Source: an uncultured Bacteroidota bacterium (GTDB lineage Bacteria; Bacteroidota; Bacteroidia; Chitinophagales; Chitinophagaceae). From it: a stretch of DNA of 41,132 nucleotides. A program made the translations under genes and the position numbers. Where the stretch lies: contig CAIOYQ010000055.1 in NCBI GenBank assembly GCA_903862505.1, positions 1 to 41,132 of the forward strand. The letters are read 5' to 3'. Below are positions 26,974 to 37,086 of the stretch, piece after piece. Each line of letters starts with the position of its first letter. Position 1 is the stretch's first letter. The notes beneath the pieces are model-generated. The model did not search any database, was not told the DNA's origin, and saw nothing but the letters and a program-made list of their open reading frames with translations.

Positions 26974-27363
26974 CTACAATTTACTTACGATCAACTTCTG
27001 GATTTCTTTGAACTCCTCCGTGGTCAATTGGAGTTTGGGATTGGCAAAGTTAATATCATCCGCTGCATTAATAGGTATTAGGTGAACGTGTGCATGTGGC
27101 ACTTCTAACCCTACCGTGACCATACTTACTCTATTGCATGGGAAACTTGCCTCTATTGCTTTCGCAATTGGCTTTGCAAATTGCATTAACTCATTTAGAT
27201 AAGCATCCGGCACTTCAAATATTTTATCCACTTCTACTTTTGGGACAATTAAAGTGTGGCCTTTTTGCAAAGGAAAAATGTCTAAAAAAGCATAAAACTT
27301 TTCAGACGCTGCAATTTTGTATGAAGGAATCTCCCCGTTAATGATTTTTGAAAAGATGGTCAC
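26974..27363 (-). CDS. HIT family protein
   Basis: TIFSKIINGEIPSYKI; HAHVHLIP. Confidence 0.93.
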   Translation of the reverse strand: MTIFSKIINGEIPSYKIAASEKFYAFLDIFPLQKGHTLIVPKVEVDKIFEVPDAYLNELMQFAKPIAKAIEASFPCNRVSMVTVGLEVPHAHVHLIPINAADDINFANPKLQLTTEEFKEIQKLIVSKL

Positions 27364-27372
27364 TATTAATTA

Positions 27373-27849
27373 TTAAATGGTGATATTATTCACTTTAAAT
27401 TTCATAGTGCCATTGGGTGTTTGCACTTCGGCAATCTCCCCTATTTTTTTTCCAATTAATCCTTTACCAATTGGAGATGAGGCTGAAATTTTTCCCGCTT
27501 TTAAATCGGCTTCTTTTTCCCCTACCAATTGATAAGTAACCGTTTTTTTATTCGCCTCATTGGTAATGGTCACCTTTGTTAAAATAGTCACTTTACTGGT
27601 GTCAATCGTTTTGGTATCTACAATTTTAGCATTGGAAATAGCCACTTCCAATTGTTTGATTTTTGACTCCAACATTCCCTGCGCTTCTTTCGCAGCGTCA
27701 TACTCGGCATTTTCTTTCAAATCCCCTTTTTCTCTTGCTTCCCCAATAGCTCTTGAAGCTGCTGGACGATCTACTGATTTTAATTTTTGTAGTTCTTCAC
27801 GCATCTTATCAAAAGTGTCCTGTGTTACATATACATTAGTCTCGCTCAT
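27373..27849 (-). CDS. greA: Transcription elongation factor GreA
   Basis: MSETNVYVTQDTFDKMREELQKLK; AREKGDLKENAEYDAAKEAQGMLE; 158 aa. The track start (27912) would read through the leader hairpin. Confidence 0.95.
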   Translation of the reverse strand: MSETNVYVTQDTFDKMREELQKLKSVDRPAASRAIGEAREKGDLKENAEYDAAKEAQGMLESKIKQLEVAISNAKIVDTKTIDTSKVTILTKVTITNEANKKTVTYQLVGEKEADLKAGKISASSPIGKGLIGKKIGEIAEVQTPNGTMKFKVNNITI

Positions 27850-27866
27850 ATCCTTCGTTTTAGATA

Positions 27867-27902
27867 AAAAAAATACAACGCCACATAGGATATGTAGCGT
27901 TG
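27867..27902 (-). terminator. Intrinsic terminator-like hairpin in the predicted greA leader
   Basis: Minus-strand RNA CAACGCUACAU-AUCCU-AUGUGGCGUUG-UA-UUUUUUUU: 11-bp stem with one G-U pair, then a U8 tract. Confidence 0.8.
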
Positions 27903-27909
27903 CAGTAAA

Positions 27910-27917
27910 CAAAGATA
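27910..27917 (-). promoter_or_regulatory. Candidate greA -7 element TATCTTTG
   Basis: Exact TAnnTTTG on the minus strand, 7 nt upstream of the hairpin. Confidence 0.55.
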
Positions 27918-27959
27918 TTATATTCGAATGATATTAAAGTAAAATTGAATGAAGAAGAC

Positions 27960-28889
27960 TTAAATGATGGCCAATTTTTCCAATACGATCCTGGCCATTT
28001 TATAATAGGCTTCATGGCTATAACCCGCTATATGAGGGGTAATAATTGCATTGGAGAAGGCTAATATGGCTTCCAATTGCTGCTTTTCGGAAGGACTATA
28101 ATTAGCCAATTGCTCATTTTCCAGCACATCCAGGCCCACCCCTCTAACCCATTGATTTTGAAGGGCTTTTAAAACCGCCCCCGTCTCCGTAACCGAACCT
28201 CGGCAAGTACTAATAAAGTAAGGCTGCTGTTTACAGGCCCCAAAAAAAGTCTCATTGGCATAATGAAGGGTAAGCGCTGTCAAGGGCAAATGAAGGCTAA
28301 TGATATGCGCTTCTTGCTGAATTTGCTCCAAACTAGCTGCTTTTATTTGATCGGTTTCAAAGCCCTTTTTATAAATATCATGGGCTAATATTTTCACGTC
28401 AAACCCTTTCAATAATTTAGCAAAAGCAGTTCCTGTATTTCCCAATCCAATAATGCCCACTGTTTTCCCATTTAACTCATCCGCTCTATTCGCATCCCTT
28501 ATCCATTGGCCATTTTTTATTTCTCCATAACTACTATGAATTTTATTCATCAAGCTCAAAACCAATCCAAGGGTATGCTCTCCAACTGTGGTGCAATTTC
28601 CTTCTGGACTACTTACACATTTTATTCCTTTCGAAATGGCATATTCCTCATCAATTAATTCCATTCCACTACCAAGCCTTCCAATCCATTTTAAATGAGC
28701 CGCTTTTTCTAAAATCGATTTGTCTATTTTTAAACGCGTAGTGACAATTAATCCAGTGGCATTCACAACCATATCAGACAATGCCTCGTAACTTATTGCA
28801 GGCGCATGCACCACTTCAAACCCTTTAGCGCGTAAGGTATCCACTAAAAATGGATGTACCGGTGCCGTTATTAATACAATAGATGCCAT
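27960..28889 (-). CDS. D-2-hydroxyacid dehydrogenase family protein
   Basis: [49 protein letters not shown] at 28889 preferred over 28928, which overlaps rsmA. Confidence 0.88.
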   Translation of the reverse strand: MASIVLITAPVHPFLVDTLRAKGFEVVHAPAISYEALSDMVVNATGLIVTTRLKIDKSILEKAAHLKWIGRLGSGMELIDEEYAISKGIKCVSSPEGNCTTVGEHTLGLVLSLMNKIHSSYGEIKNGQWIRDANRADELNGKTVGIIGLGNTGTAFAKLLKGFDVKILAHDIYKKGFETDQIKAASLEQIQQEAHIISLHLPLTALTLHYANETFFGACKQQPYFISTCRGSVTETGAVLKALQNQWVRGVGLDVLENEQLANYSPSEKQQLEAILAFSNAIITPHIAGYSHEAYYKMARIVLEKLAII

Positions 28890-28890
28890 A

Positions 28891-29655
28891 CTATTTTTCG
28901 TTGTGCATTTTAAAAGTAAGGGCCGCATAATCTTCGTAAGTAAGGTTTTCAGCGCGCTTGGTAAAAAGAGGATCTTCCAATTGAGCCGTAGTAAAGTAAG
29001 GCTTTAATGGATTGCGTAGCATTTTTCGTCTTTGTCCAAAAGCCATTTTCACAATATGATAAAAACTTTTCTCTGATGCCATGGCTGGAAAGTTTTCCTT
29101 TCGCTTAAACATAAGTACACCACTATCCACTTTAGGGGGCGGATTAAAAGCACTTGGTGGTACATCAAATAAATAAGTGACGTCATAAAAGGCCTGAGCC
29201 AATACACTTAAAATACCATAGGATTTAGAGTGAGGCTTCGCCGCAATTCTTTCTCCTACTTCTTTTTGAAACATACCTACCATCATAGGTACTTGCGCTT
29301 TCCAATCCAATACTTTAAAAACAATTTGTGTAGAAATATTATAAGGAAAATTACCTACTAAGGTAAAAGACTCCTCAAAAGGAATTTGGGTTTCCAGAAA
29401 ATCTTCATTAATTAACTTCCCCTGTAATTCAGGAAAAGTATACAATAAATAATTCACCTTCTCGGTATCCAACTCAATGGCCTTAAATGACTGGGTAGGT
29501 ATATTTAAAATGTATTCGGTTAAGGCACCCGCGCCTGGACCCACTTCCACCAGTCTTTCAATAGGATTTTGCAGCAATACCCCTTGTATTCTTTCACAAA
29601 CGGTCTTGTCAGTTAAAAAGTGCTGTCCAAGGGACTTTTTTAGCGTGTATTGCAT
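28891..29655 (-). CDS. rsmA: 16S rRNA dimethyladenosine transferase RsmA (KsgA)
   Basis: [53 protein letters not shown]. Confidence 0.96.
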   Translation of the reverse strand: MQYTLKKSLGQHFLTDKTVCERIQGVLLQNPIERLVEVGPGAGALTEYILNIPTQSFKAIELDTEKVNYLLYTFPELQGKLINEDFLETQIPFEESFTLVGNFPYNISTQIVFKVLDWKAQVPMMVGMFQKEVGERIAAKPHSKSYGILSVLAQAFYDVTYLFDVPPSAFNPPPKVDSGVLMFKRKENFPAMASEKSFYHIVKMAFGQRRKMLRNPLKPYFTTAQLEDPLFTKRAENLTYEDYAALTFKMHNEK

Positions 29656-29659
29656 GAAG

Positions 29660-29667
29660 CAAAGTTA
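29660..29667 (-). promoter_or_regulatory. Candidate -7 element TAACTTTG for rsmA
   Basis: Exact TAnnTTTG, 4 nt before the ATG at 29655. Confidence 0.5.
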
Positions 29668-29699
29668 GGTTTTTGTGCGTACTTTTACAGCCTAATAAA

Positions 29700-30800
29700 A
29701 TGGATATGAGTCAGGAAATCAAAAAACCAATTATCGGCTTTAGCTGTGGCGATTTAAATGGTGTTGGCATAGAATTAATCATTAAATCTTTGTCGGATGG
29801 CCGCTTATTGGACTTTATGATACCTGTTATATTTGCAAGCAATAAAAGCTTGAATTTTTATAAAAAATTAAGCCCGGAGTTTGCTTTAAATTATTCATCC
29901 ATTCCCGACTTATCAAAAATCAATCCCAAACAAGTGAATCTAATTCATTGCTGGGAGGAAGAAGTAAATATTACCCCTGGAGAATTAACGGATGAGGGTG
30001 GGAAATATGCATTCATCTCTTTACAACAAGCAGTTGCCGCCTTAAAAGATAAAAAAATTGACGGATTGGTAACCGCACCCATTCACAAGAAGAATATTCA
30101 GTCCCCTGAATTTAATTTCAGTGGCCACACGCCTTATTTACAACATGCATTTGGGAATACCGAAAACCTTATGTTATTGGTAGCCGAAAATTTAAGAATG
30201 GCCTTGGTTACCGAACATGTTACGGTACAGGATATCGCAAAGCATATTACCAAAGATAAGATTAAACAAAAGCTACAAATTTTAAATAATAGTTTACAAA
30301 AGGATTTTGGTATTGATAAGCCTCGCATTGCAGTACTTGCCTTAAACCCACATGCCGGAGATGAAGGACTCATTGGTAAAGAAGAAATTGAAATTATTCG
30401 TCCCGCAGTGAAGGAAAGCAAAAATCAAATATTGGTATATGGACCTTATTCAGCAGATGCATTTTTTGCAAGGGGTGCCCATGAAAAATTTGACGGTGTA
30501 TTAGCCATGTACCATGACCAGGGATTAATTCCATTTAAGTCATTGGCTTTTGGAGAAGGTGTAAATTTCACAGCAGGTTTGCCAATAGTAAGAACCAGTC
30601 CCGATCATGGAACTGCTTTTGACATTGCAGGTAAAAATAAAGCGGATGCGGCCTCCTTTACGGCAAGTATATTTGAATGCGTGAGAATTATTCATGCGCG
30701 TCAAGGCTACCGAGATATGCGTTTAAATCCATTAAAGAAAATTAGCGCGCGTATGTTTGCAAATGCTAAGGACGAAACATTAGAAGAGTCTCGATATTAA
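29700..30800 (+). CDS. pdxA: 4-hydroxythreonine-4-phosphate dehydrogenase PdxA
   Basis: GDLNGVGIELIIK; GLVTAPIHKKNIQ; FSGHTPYLQ; LNPHAGDEGLIGKEE; MYHDQGLIPFK. Confidence 0.95.
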   Translation: MDMSQEIKKPIIGFSCGDLNGVGIELIIKSLSDGRLLDFMIPVIFASNKSLNFYKKLSPEFALNYSSIPDLSKINPKQVNLIHCWEEEVNITPGELTDEGGKYAFISLQQAVAALKDKKIDGLVTAPIHKKNIQSPEFNFSGHTPYLQHAFGNTENLMLLVAENLRMALVTEHVTVQDIAKHITKDKIKQKLQILNNSLQKDFGIDKPRIAVLALNPHAGDEGLIGKEEIEIIRPAVKESKNQILVYGPYSADAFFARGAHEKFDGVLAMYHDQGLIPFKSLAFGEGVNFTAGLPIVRTSPDHGTAFDIAGKNKADAASFTASIFECVRIIHARQGYRDMRLNPLKKISARMFANAKDETLEESRY

Positions 30801-31432
30801 AAAGAACACCCCCGTTTAAATTCTTCTAACCTTTGTTTACCCCAGGTAGGTAAAAGAATTTGGGGATTTTGCTTATCCAACAATTCTCGGGCCTTAGATA
30901 GCATTGGTTTTGCTTTATCACAACCTCCCCCAAATAAAGAAGGCAGATTTAATGTTAAGCTTCCTTCTAAAATATAAATACGTGGGTTTAATGGATTAGC
31001 ATTTTTTGCAACCTTTAAAGCAGCATAAATACTTTTTTCATAAGTCACCCATCGTAAAAAAGGATTCACTGCCATCTTCGAGATTCTAGCCATAGATAAT
31101 GCACAATAATTTTCATCATTGGGATTAGCGGCGATAGACAAATTGGCCCAGTAGATAGCTTTGTCTGCATAGGGGTCTGCTAAATTCTTATTTTTAATAC
31201 TTAAGCTAGCATTTAAAAGTGCAAGGTAATAGGATGGAATCCAAGCATTTGAACCCGAAGTGGTGGGGACTAATTTTTCAAAAGTGGCCACAAGCGTCTT
31301 TGGATCATTTCCTGAATTAAATTGAGCAACCGCATCTATGAGCGGCTGATTCGCATTGCCAGACTGAGCCATTAGGCCGAAACTAAATAATTTAAATAAA
31401 ATGCTTAAGAAGATAATACGCATACCATACAA
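30797..31432 (-). CDS. Secreted TPR-like hypothetical protein
   Basis: N-terminal signal sequence; helical repeat-like sequence (PSYYLALLNASLSIKNKNLADPYADKAIYWANLSIAANPND). Confidence 0.65.
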   Translation of the reverse strand: MYGMRIIFLSILFKLFSFGLMAQSGNANQPLIDAVAQFNSGNDPKTLVATFEKLVPTTSGSNAWIPSYYLALLNASLSIKNKNLADPYADKAIYWANLSIAANPNDENYCALSMARISKMAVNPFLRWVTYEKSIYAALKVAKNANPLNPRIYILEGSLTLNLPSLFGGGCDKAKPMLSKARELLDKQNPQILLPTWGKQRLEEFKRGCSF

Positions 31433-31434
31433 TA

Positions 31435-32121
31435 TTAAAACATTGAATTGGAAACACCTTTATTTATAACATAATTATTGAAAGTAATTTCCACTGTTCC
31501 TTTTTTATTTTTGAGCGCCTTTTGTTTTGCAGCGGCATCATCGTCCCCAAACTCTAAAGTAATACCGTTGGGTAATTTATAGTCTTTGGTATTAAAGCTA
31601 AAAATAATTTTACTGGCCAACCCATAATTAGCATAGGCTCCATATTGCATCGTAATTTCATAACTGCCATTTTCCTTTGTGGTAGTCGCTGTTTTGTACA
31701 CCAAGGCCTCTACTGGATCTATCCATAAAGTGGCAATCACCCAATCTAAATTTTCATCGGTGGGAATTAACTTTAAAACAGTTAAGGTTTTACCGTTAAG
31801 CACCTGTGTTCCAGCCGAAATAGTTGAATATTGTTTTGTATTTAATAAGGTGTTAATAGTGAGTGAAACACCCCCCTTTGGCAATAAGGAAATACCTCCA
31901 TCCTTTTTTACTTTTAATAAATTAGGCTTTTTAAAATACACTTTTACTTTACCCAAAGAGGCTTTAATAAAAGATACATCGGTCTTCATCACACCCTCCC
32001 CCACATAATCATTCACTAAGGCTAATTTTTTACTTACTTTTTCAATCAATGGATCTGCTTGAGCAAAGCTTGAAAAGCTATAAAACAATAAAGCAAAAAT
32101 GGTAAACAATTTCTTGATCAT
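31435..32121 (-). CDS. LolA-like outer-membrane lipoprotein carrier family protein
   Basis: Signal peptide; VKVYFKKPNLLKVKKDGGISLLP; WVIATLWIDPVEALVYKTATTTKENGSYEITMQYGAY. Confidence 0.75.
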   Translation of the reverse strand: MIKKLFTIFALLFYSFSSFAQADPLIEKVSKKLALVNDYVGEGVMKTDVSFIKASLGKVKVYFKKPNLLKVKKDGGISLLPKGGVSLTINTLLNTKQYSTISAGTQVLNGKTLTVLKLIPTDENLDWVIATLWIDPVEALVYKTATTTKENGSYEITMQYGAYANYGLASKIIFSFNTKDYKLPNGITLEFGDDDAAAKQKALKNKKGTVEITFNNYVINKGVSNSMF

Positions 32122-32163
32122 AAATTTATCTTAGTAGGTTTCAAATAATTATATCTCCTTTAA

Positions 32164-33039
32164 TTAGCTTAAAATATCCTTCTTCTTAGTAATATAAACA
32201 GCAGTGCCCACAAATAAAACAATATGTGTACTCAGTACTATTAGAGAGGTTTTTATTTTAGCTACATTTAAAATAGAACCTGTAATGGCCTCATTGTTAT
32301 CACTTACCTGAATATCAAAAAACTCTTTCCAATTATTCATATGTGTTGTAAATAAGTAAGGCTTGATCATGGAAAAAAGAGGAATATTAAGGGTACTTAA
32401 GATGGTAAAGAATACAATAGCGCTCATGGTGCCCACAATAGGACCAATAGAGTTATTAGCAATGCTAGACATTAAAAAGCCTAAGCTTGTAACGGTTAGT
32501 AAAGAAAAGCTAGCAAAAACAAATGCACCTACATAGCGCCATAACACATCGCTTTGTTCTATCAATACCACATAGTTAGACTTCATTAAAAACAAATCAT
32601 CGGTACCAAATACCCACATACTTAAAAACAAAGCCAATATTGCCAGCCATATTAACAATACAATGGTATAAATACTAGCGGCAATAAATTTACCCAACAC
32701 CCATTGGGTTCTAGTAAATGGCGTAGAAAATAACAATCTTAAAGTACCTAAATTAGCTTCCCCCGAAATCATATCCGCAGCAATTAAGGCAACTAACAAA
32801 GGGACATGCACTAATAGTAATTGTAACAGGATATAACAAATTAAGTACCCATTCAAAACATTGCCATCCACCGTTAACGTATCATTAATATCCTTCATTA
32901 AAAAAGCAGCATAAGACTGCCCGTCAACTTTTAATCCAAATTGAATGACAAGTATCAATGCGGCAATCGCACCAAAAGCAATATAGGTTCTGGGACGTCT
33001 AAAAATTTTATACAGCTCAAAGGATATAATGGACTTCAT
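32164..33039 (-). CDS. ABC-2 type transporter permease
   Basis: Six-TM pattern; ISGEANLGTLRLLFSTPFTRTQWVLGKF. Start overlaps the stop of the ATPase gene (TAATG). Confidence 0.87.
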   Translation of the reverse strand: MKSIISFELYKIFRRPRTYIAFGAIAALILVIQFGLKVDGQSYAAFLMKDINDTLTVDGNVLNGYLICYILLQLLLVHVPLLVALIAADMISGEANLGTLRLLFSTPFTRTQWVLGKFIAASIYTIVLLIWLAILALFLSMWVFGTDDLFLMKSNYVVLIEQSDVLWRYVGAFVFASFSLLTVTSLGFLMSSIANNSIGPIVGTMSAIVFFTILSTLNIPLFSMIKPYLFTTHMNNWKEFFDIQVSDNNEAITGSILNVAKIKTSLIVLSTHIVLFVGTAVYITKKKDILS

Positions 33040-33947
33040 TAATTTGAATTTGAAGTGAGTTGTAAGAAATAATCTTCTAATGAATTTCGGCTCTCCACAT
33101 TTATTAAACCTACCCCCGCTTGAATTAAAAACTGATTCAACAACGGAATTTCAAAATGAGGGATGGATAAGTATATTCCGGCTGACCTTTTTAATAAATA
33201 GCTGCTAAAACTGCTCGCTAAAATTACCTGTATGGCTTGCTCATCATTGGTCGTGGTCAAATGAACAATCATTTTATTGGGATCTAGTAAAGTTTGTATT
33301 GGGCCGTCTGCTAATTTCTTTCCCTTGTGCAATATTAAAATATGCGAAGCCATCTGTTCAATTTCAGAAAGAATATGAGAAGAAACTAATATTGTTTTTC
33401 CTTCCTCTTTTGCTAAATGCTGGATCAAATTTCTAATATCTGAAATGCCCTGAGGATCCAATCCATTAGTGGGTTCATCTAAAATAATTAAAGAAGGGTT
33501 GTGCAATAAGGCAATGCCAATACCCAATCTTTGTTTCATGCCTAGAGAAAAAGTATGCACCTTATCTTTTGCTCGATCCTGTAATCCCACTTTCACCAAG
33601 GTGTCCTCAATGGAAGAAGGGGTAATTTTTTTACTCCTTAATTTAGCAAACAATTGCAGATGCTCTTTGGCCGATAAGTAGGGATACAAATCGGGTCGCT
33701 CAATGATAGCCCCTATTTCCTCCAACACTTTATTTCGATTAGAAGCAATAGAATCACCAAATATTTGGATACTGCCACTGGTGGGATGGATTAATGACAA
33801 TAGCATGCGAATGGTCGTGCTTTTTCCGGATCCATTTTGGCCCAAGAACCCAAACACCTGACCGGCCTGCACTTCAAAGCTCAAACCATCTACTGCCTTA
33901 AGGCTGCCAAAATGCTTACTGATATTATTCACTTGTATAACCGACAT
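33039..33947 (-). CDS. ABC transporter ATP-binding protein (BcrA-like subfamily)
   Basis: GQNGSGKST; FSLGMKQRLGIGIALLHNPSLIILDEPTNGLDP; VSSHILSE. Confidence 0.92.
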   Translation of the reverse strand: MSVIQVNNISKHFGSLKAVDGLSFEVQAGQVFGFLGQNGSGKSTTIRMLLSLIHPTSGSIQIFGDSIASNRNKVLEEIGAIIERPDLYPYLSAKEHLQLFAKLRSKKITPSSIEDTLVKVGLQDRAKDKVHTFSLGMKQRLGIGIALLHNPSLIILDEPTNGLDPQGISDIRNLIQHLAKEEGKTILVSSHILSEIEQMASHILILHKGKKLADGPIQTLLDPNKMIVHLTTTNDEQAIQVILASSFSSYLLKRSAGIYLSIPHFEIPLLNQFLIQAGVGLINVESRNSLEDYFLQLTSNSN

Positions 33948-33958
33948 ACCATTATAAC

Positions 33959-33989
33959 AAAAAACCCTGAACTTAGTTCAGGGTTTTTT
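33959..33989. terminator. Intrinsic terminator at the end of the atpB-E-F-H-A operon
   Basis: 14-bp perfect stem AAAAAACCCTGAAC-TTA-GTTCAGGGTTTTTT, 22 nt past the atpA stop on the minus strand. Confidence 0.85.
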
Positions 33990-34011
33990 ATCAATTTAAT
34001 ATGATCAAATA

Positions 34012-35589
34012 TTATTTGTATTGTGGAATTAAGCTATTGGCTAAATCTACCATTTGTTGGATGCCCTCTTCAGGTAAATTCCCTTTTTTGAATTCGGCCA
34101 ATACATTTGGTAACTTGTTGCTCATTTCTAGTAAGAAATGTGCTTCAAATTCTTTTACGTTTTTAACTGCTACTTCCTTTAATAAACCTTGTGTACCCAA
34201 GTAAATAATAGCTACTTGTTTTTCCACTGTGAATGGAGTGTATTGCGCTTGCTTTAAAATTTCTACGTTTCTAGCACCCTTGTCAATTACGTTTTTAGTA
34301 GCTGGATCCAAGTCACCACCAAACTTAGAAAAAGCCTCTAACTCTCTGTATAATGCTTGGTCTAATTTCAAGGTACCAGATACTTTCTTCATGGACTTGA
34401 TCTGTGCGTTACCACCTACACGGCTTACAGAAATACCTACGTTAATCGCTGGACGAATACCGGCGTTAAACAAGTTACCTTCTAAGAAGATTTGACCGTC
34501 GGTAATTGAAATTACGTTGGTCGGAATATAGGCAGATACGTCACCAGCTTGTGTTTCAATAATTGGCAATGCAGTTAATGAACCCCCTCCTTTTACCAAA
34601 TGCATGATAGAAGCTGGTAAGTCGTTCATGTTTTTTGCGATGTCGTCATTGGCAATCACTTTTGCAGCACGCTCTAATAAACGGCTATGCAAGTAGAATA
34701 CGTCACCTGGATAAGCCTCACGACCTGGTGGACGACGTAATAATAAAGATACCTCACGATATGCCACCGCTTGTTTTGATAAATCATCAAATACGATTAA
34801 TGCTGGACGTCCTGTGTCACGGAAGTACTCACCCACTGCTGCACCCGCAAATGGAGCGTAGAATTGTTGTGGTGCTGGATCTGCTGCAGAAGCTGCTACA
34901 ATAGTTGTATAAGCCAATGCACCATTGTCCTCTAATGTTTTCATTACACCAGCAATCGTAGATGCTTTTTGACCAATGGCTACATATATACAGTATACAG
35001 GTTTACCTGCATCATAAAATTCTTTTTGATTGATAATCGTGTCCACACAAATGGCAGTCTTACCTGTTTGACGGTCACCAATTACCAATTCACGTTGACC
35101 ACGACCAATTGGAATCATCGCGTCAATCGCTTTGATACCAGTTTGTAATGGCTCTTTTACAGGCTCACGGAAAATAACCCCTGGAGCTTTACGCTCTAGT
35201 GGCATTTCATACAATTCACCTTGAATAGGACCTTTACCATCGATAGGCTCCCCTAACATATTAATCACACGGCCAACTAAACCTTCTCCTACTTTTATAG
35301 AAGCAATTTGACCCGTTCTTTTTACTTTATTACCTTCCTTAATACCCTTACTATCACCCATCATTACCACACCCACATTGTCTTCCTCTAAGTTTAAGGC
35401 AATTGCTTTCACACCATTTTCAAACTCTACTAACTCACCACTGCTCACGCCATTTAATCCATATATACGCGCAATACCATCACCCACTTGCAATACGGTA
35501 CCTACTTCTTCTAAATCAGCAGCTGCATTAAAATTACTTAATTGCTGTCTAAGAATTGCTGATATTTCATCCGGCTTAATGTCCACCAT
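34012..35589 (-). CDS. atpA: F1Fo ATP synthase subunit alpha
   Basis: [74 protein letters not shown]. Confidence 0.98.
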   Translation of the reverse strand: MVDIKPDEISAILRQQLSNFNAAADLEEVGTVLQVGDGIARIYGLNGVSSGELVEFENGVKAIALNLEEDNVGVVMMGDSKGIKEGNKVKRTGQIASIKVGEGLVGRVINMLGEPIDGKGPIQGELYEMPLERKAPGVIFREPVKEPLQTGIKAIDAMIPIGRGQRELVIGDRQTGKTAICVDTIINQKEFYDAGKPVYCIYVAIGQKASTIAGVMKTLEDNGALAYTTIVAASAADPAPQQFYAPFAGAAVGEYFRDTGRPALIVFDDLSKQAVAYREVSLLLRRPPGREAYPGDVFYLHSRLLERAAKVIANDDIAKNMNDLPASIMHLVKGGGSLTALPIIETQAGDVSAYIPTNVISITDGQIFLEGNLFNAGIRPAINVGISVSRVGGNAQIKSMKKVSGTLKLDQALYRELEAFSKFGGDLDPATKNVIDKGARNVEILKQAQYTPFTVEKQVAIIYLGTQGLLKEVAVKNVKEFEAHFLLEMSNKLPNVLAEFKKGNLPEEGIQQMVDLANSLIPQYK

Positions 35590-35615
35590 AAAATTCTATT
35601 TTAATAAATGATTAT

Positions 35616-36176
35616 TTAAATTTTCCCTATGTATTCGTTACTTAAAAATTGTTTCTTAATATCTCTTAAGTCTCTTGCGATACTTGCATCCACTAAATTA
35701 TTATTGAACGCTAAAACAAAACCACCAATTAAGGAGTCATCGGTTTTAGTAGTCAATTCAACGGTTACAAATTTACTCTCCGCTTTTACTTTGTCTTCAA
35801 TTGATTTTTTTAATGCATCACTTACTTCCACTGCAGTAGTTAAAGTAACTTGATGAATTCCTTTCAATGTATTGTATTGCTCAATAAAGGTTGTAGCCAT
35901 TTCTGGCAAATCGCGTTCCCTTCCTTTTTTCACAATCAACACCGTAAAAGAATTAGTAAGTAAGCTTACTTTATCCTTGGTAACCGAATTGATAATGCTA
36001 TTTTTTTGATCTGCTTTTATAATGGGACTCCGCAACAAATTGACAAACTCACTACTTGCATTGCAAACAGCTTGTATGTATTTCATATCGGCATATACGA
36101 CTTCTAATTGACCTTGCTCTTGAGCAAGCCCTAGTAAGCTTTTTGCGTATCTGCCTGCTAAACGTGCGTTCGACAT
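35616..36176 (-). CDS. atpH: ATP synthase subunit delta
   Basis: RLAGRYAKSLLGLAQEQG; DSLIGGFVLAFNNNLVDASIARDLRDIKKQFL; operon position. Confidence 0.92.
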   Translation of the reverse strand: MSNARLAGRYAKSLLGLAQEQGQLEVVYADMKYIQAVCNASSEFVNLLRSPIIKADQKNSIINSVTKDKVSLLTNSFTVLIVKKGRERDLPEMATTFIEQYNTLKGIHQVTLTTAVEVSDALKKSIEDKVKAESKFVTVELTTKTDDSLIGGFVLAFNNNLVDASIARDLRDIKKQFLSNEYIGKI

Positions 36177-36181
36177 TTTTC

Positions 36182-36691
36182 TTAATTTAATTTAACTCCG
36201 TCAGCCAATTTTTGAATGTAGCTTTCTTGATCGGCTTTATTAGACAACTCTTTTCTTAATACTTTTTCAGCCACTTCAACCACCAACGCGCCTACCTGAT
36301 TTTTAACCTCAGTTAATGCAGCATTTTTTTGCTGAGTGATTGCCAATTGCGCATCCGCAATAATTCTTTCGTACTCGGACTTTGCTTTATCCTTTGCTTC
36401 TGCTACCATCTTTTCAGAAGCTTCTTTTGCTTCCTTAATTAAAGTAGCTCTCTCTTCACGTGCTTTCGCCAACAATACTTCATTTTCATTTTGCATTGCA
36501 GTGATTTCCGCTTTCATTTTATCGGCCTTTAATAAAGCTTCCTCAATACCACTTTCGCGCTCATTGATGGCTTTAATAATTGGCTTCCAAGCAAACTTGC
36601 CTAATACAATTAACAAAACCAAAAAGGCGATGGTATTCCAAAATACCAAACCAATATCTGGAAGTACTAAAGGGTTTATTTCTAACAACAT
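36182..36691 (-). CDS. atpF: ATP synthase subunit b
   Basis: LPDIGLVFWNTIAFLVLLIVLGKFAWKPIIKAINERE; long amphipathic helix; operon position. Confidence 0.94.
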   Translation of the reverse strand: MLLEINPLVLPDIGLVFWNTIAFLVLLIVLGKFAWKPIIKAINERESGIEEALLKADKMKAEITAMQNENEVLLAKAREERATLIKEAKEASEKMVAEAKDKAKSEYERIIADAQLAITQQKNAALTEVKNQVGALVVEVAEKVLRKELSNKADQESYIQKLADGVKLN

Positions 36692-36745
36692 AAGTATCTT
36701 ATTATCAATTATAAATTACAATCTATTTTTCTAATCTTTATCATC

Positions 36746-36788
36746 TAAAAAAATTATAGGCCCTTCGCCCTGTGCTAGGGCCTATAAT
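36746..36788 (-). terminator. Intra-operon terminator-like hairpin between atpE and atpF
   Basis: Minus-strand ATTATAGGCCCT-agcacagggcga-AGGGCCTATAAT followed by TTTTTTT: 12-bp stem and U tract. Confidence 0.7.
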
Positions 36789-36827
36789 AAGTTTTGAAAT
36801 CGAGCCTAAGCCCTCATTCCAACTTGA

Positions 36828-37058
<231 letters not shown>

Positions 37059-37086
37059 TTATTGAAAAAAATCTTTAATTATTTAA

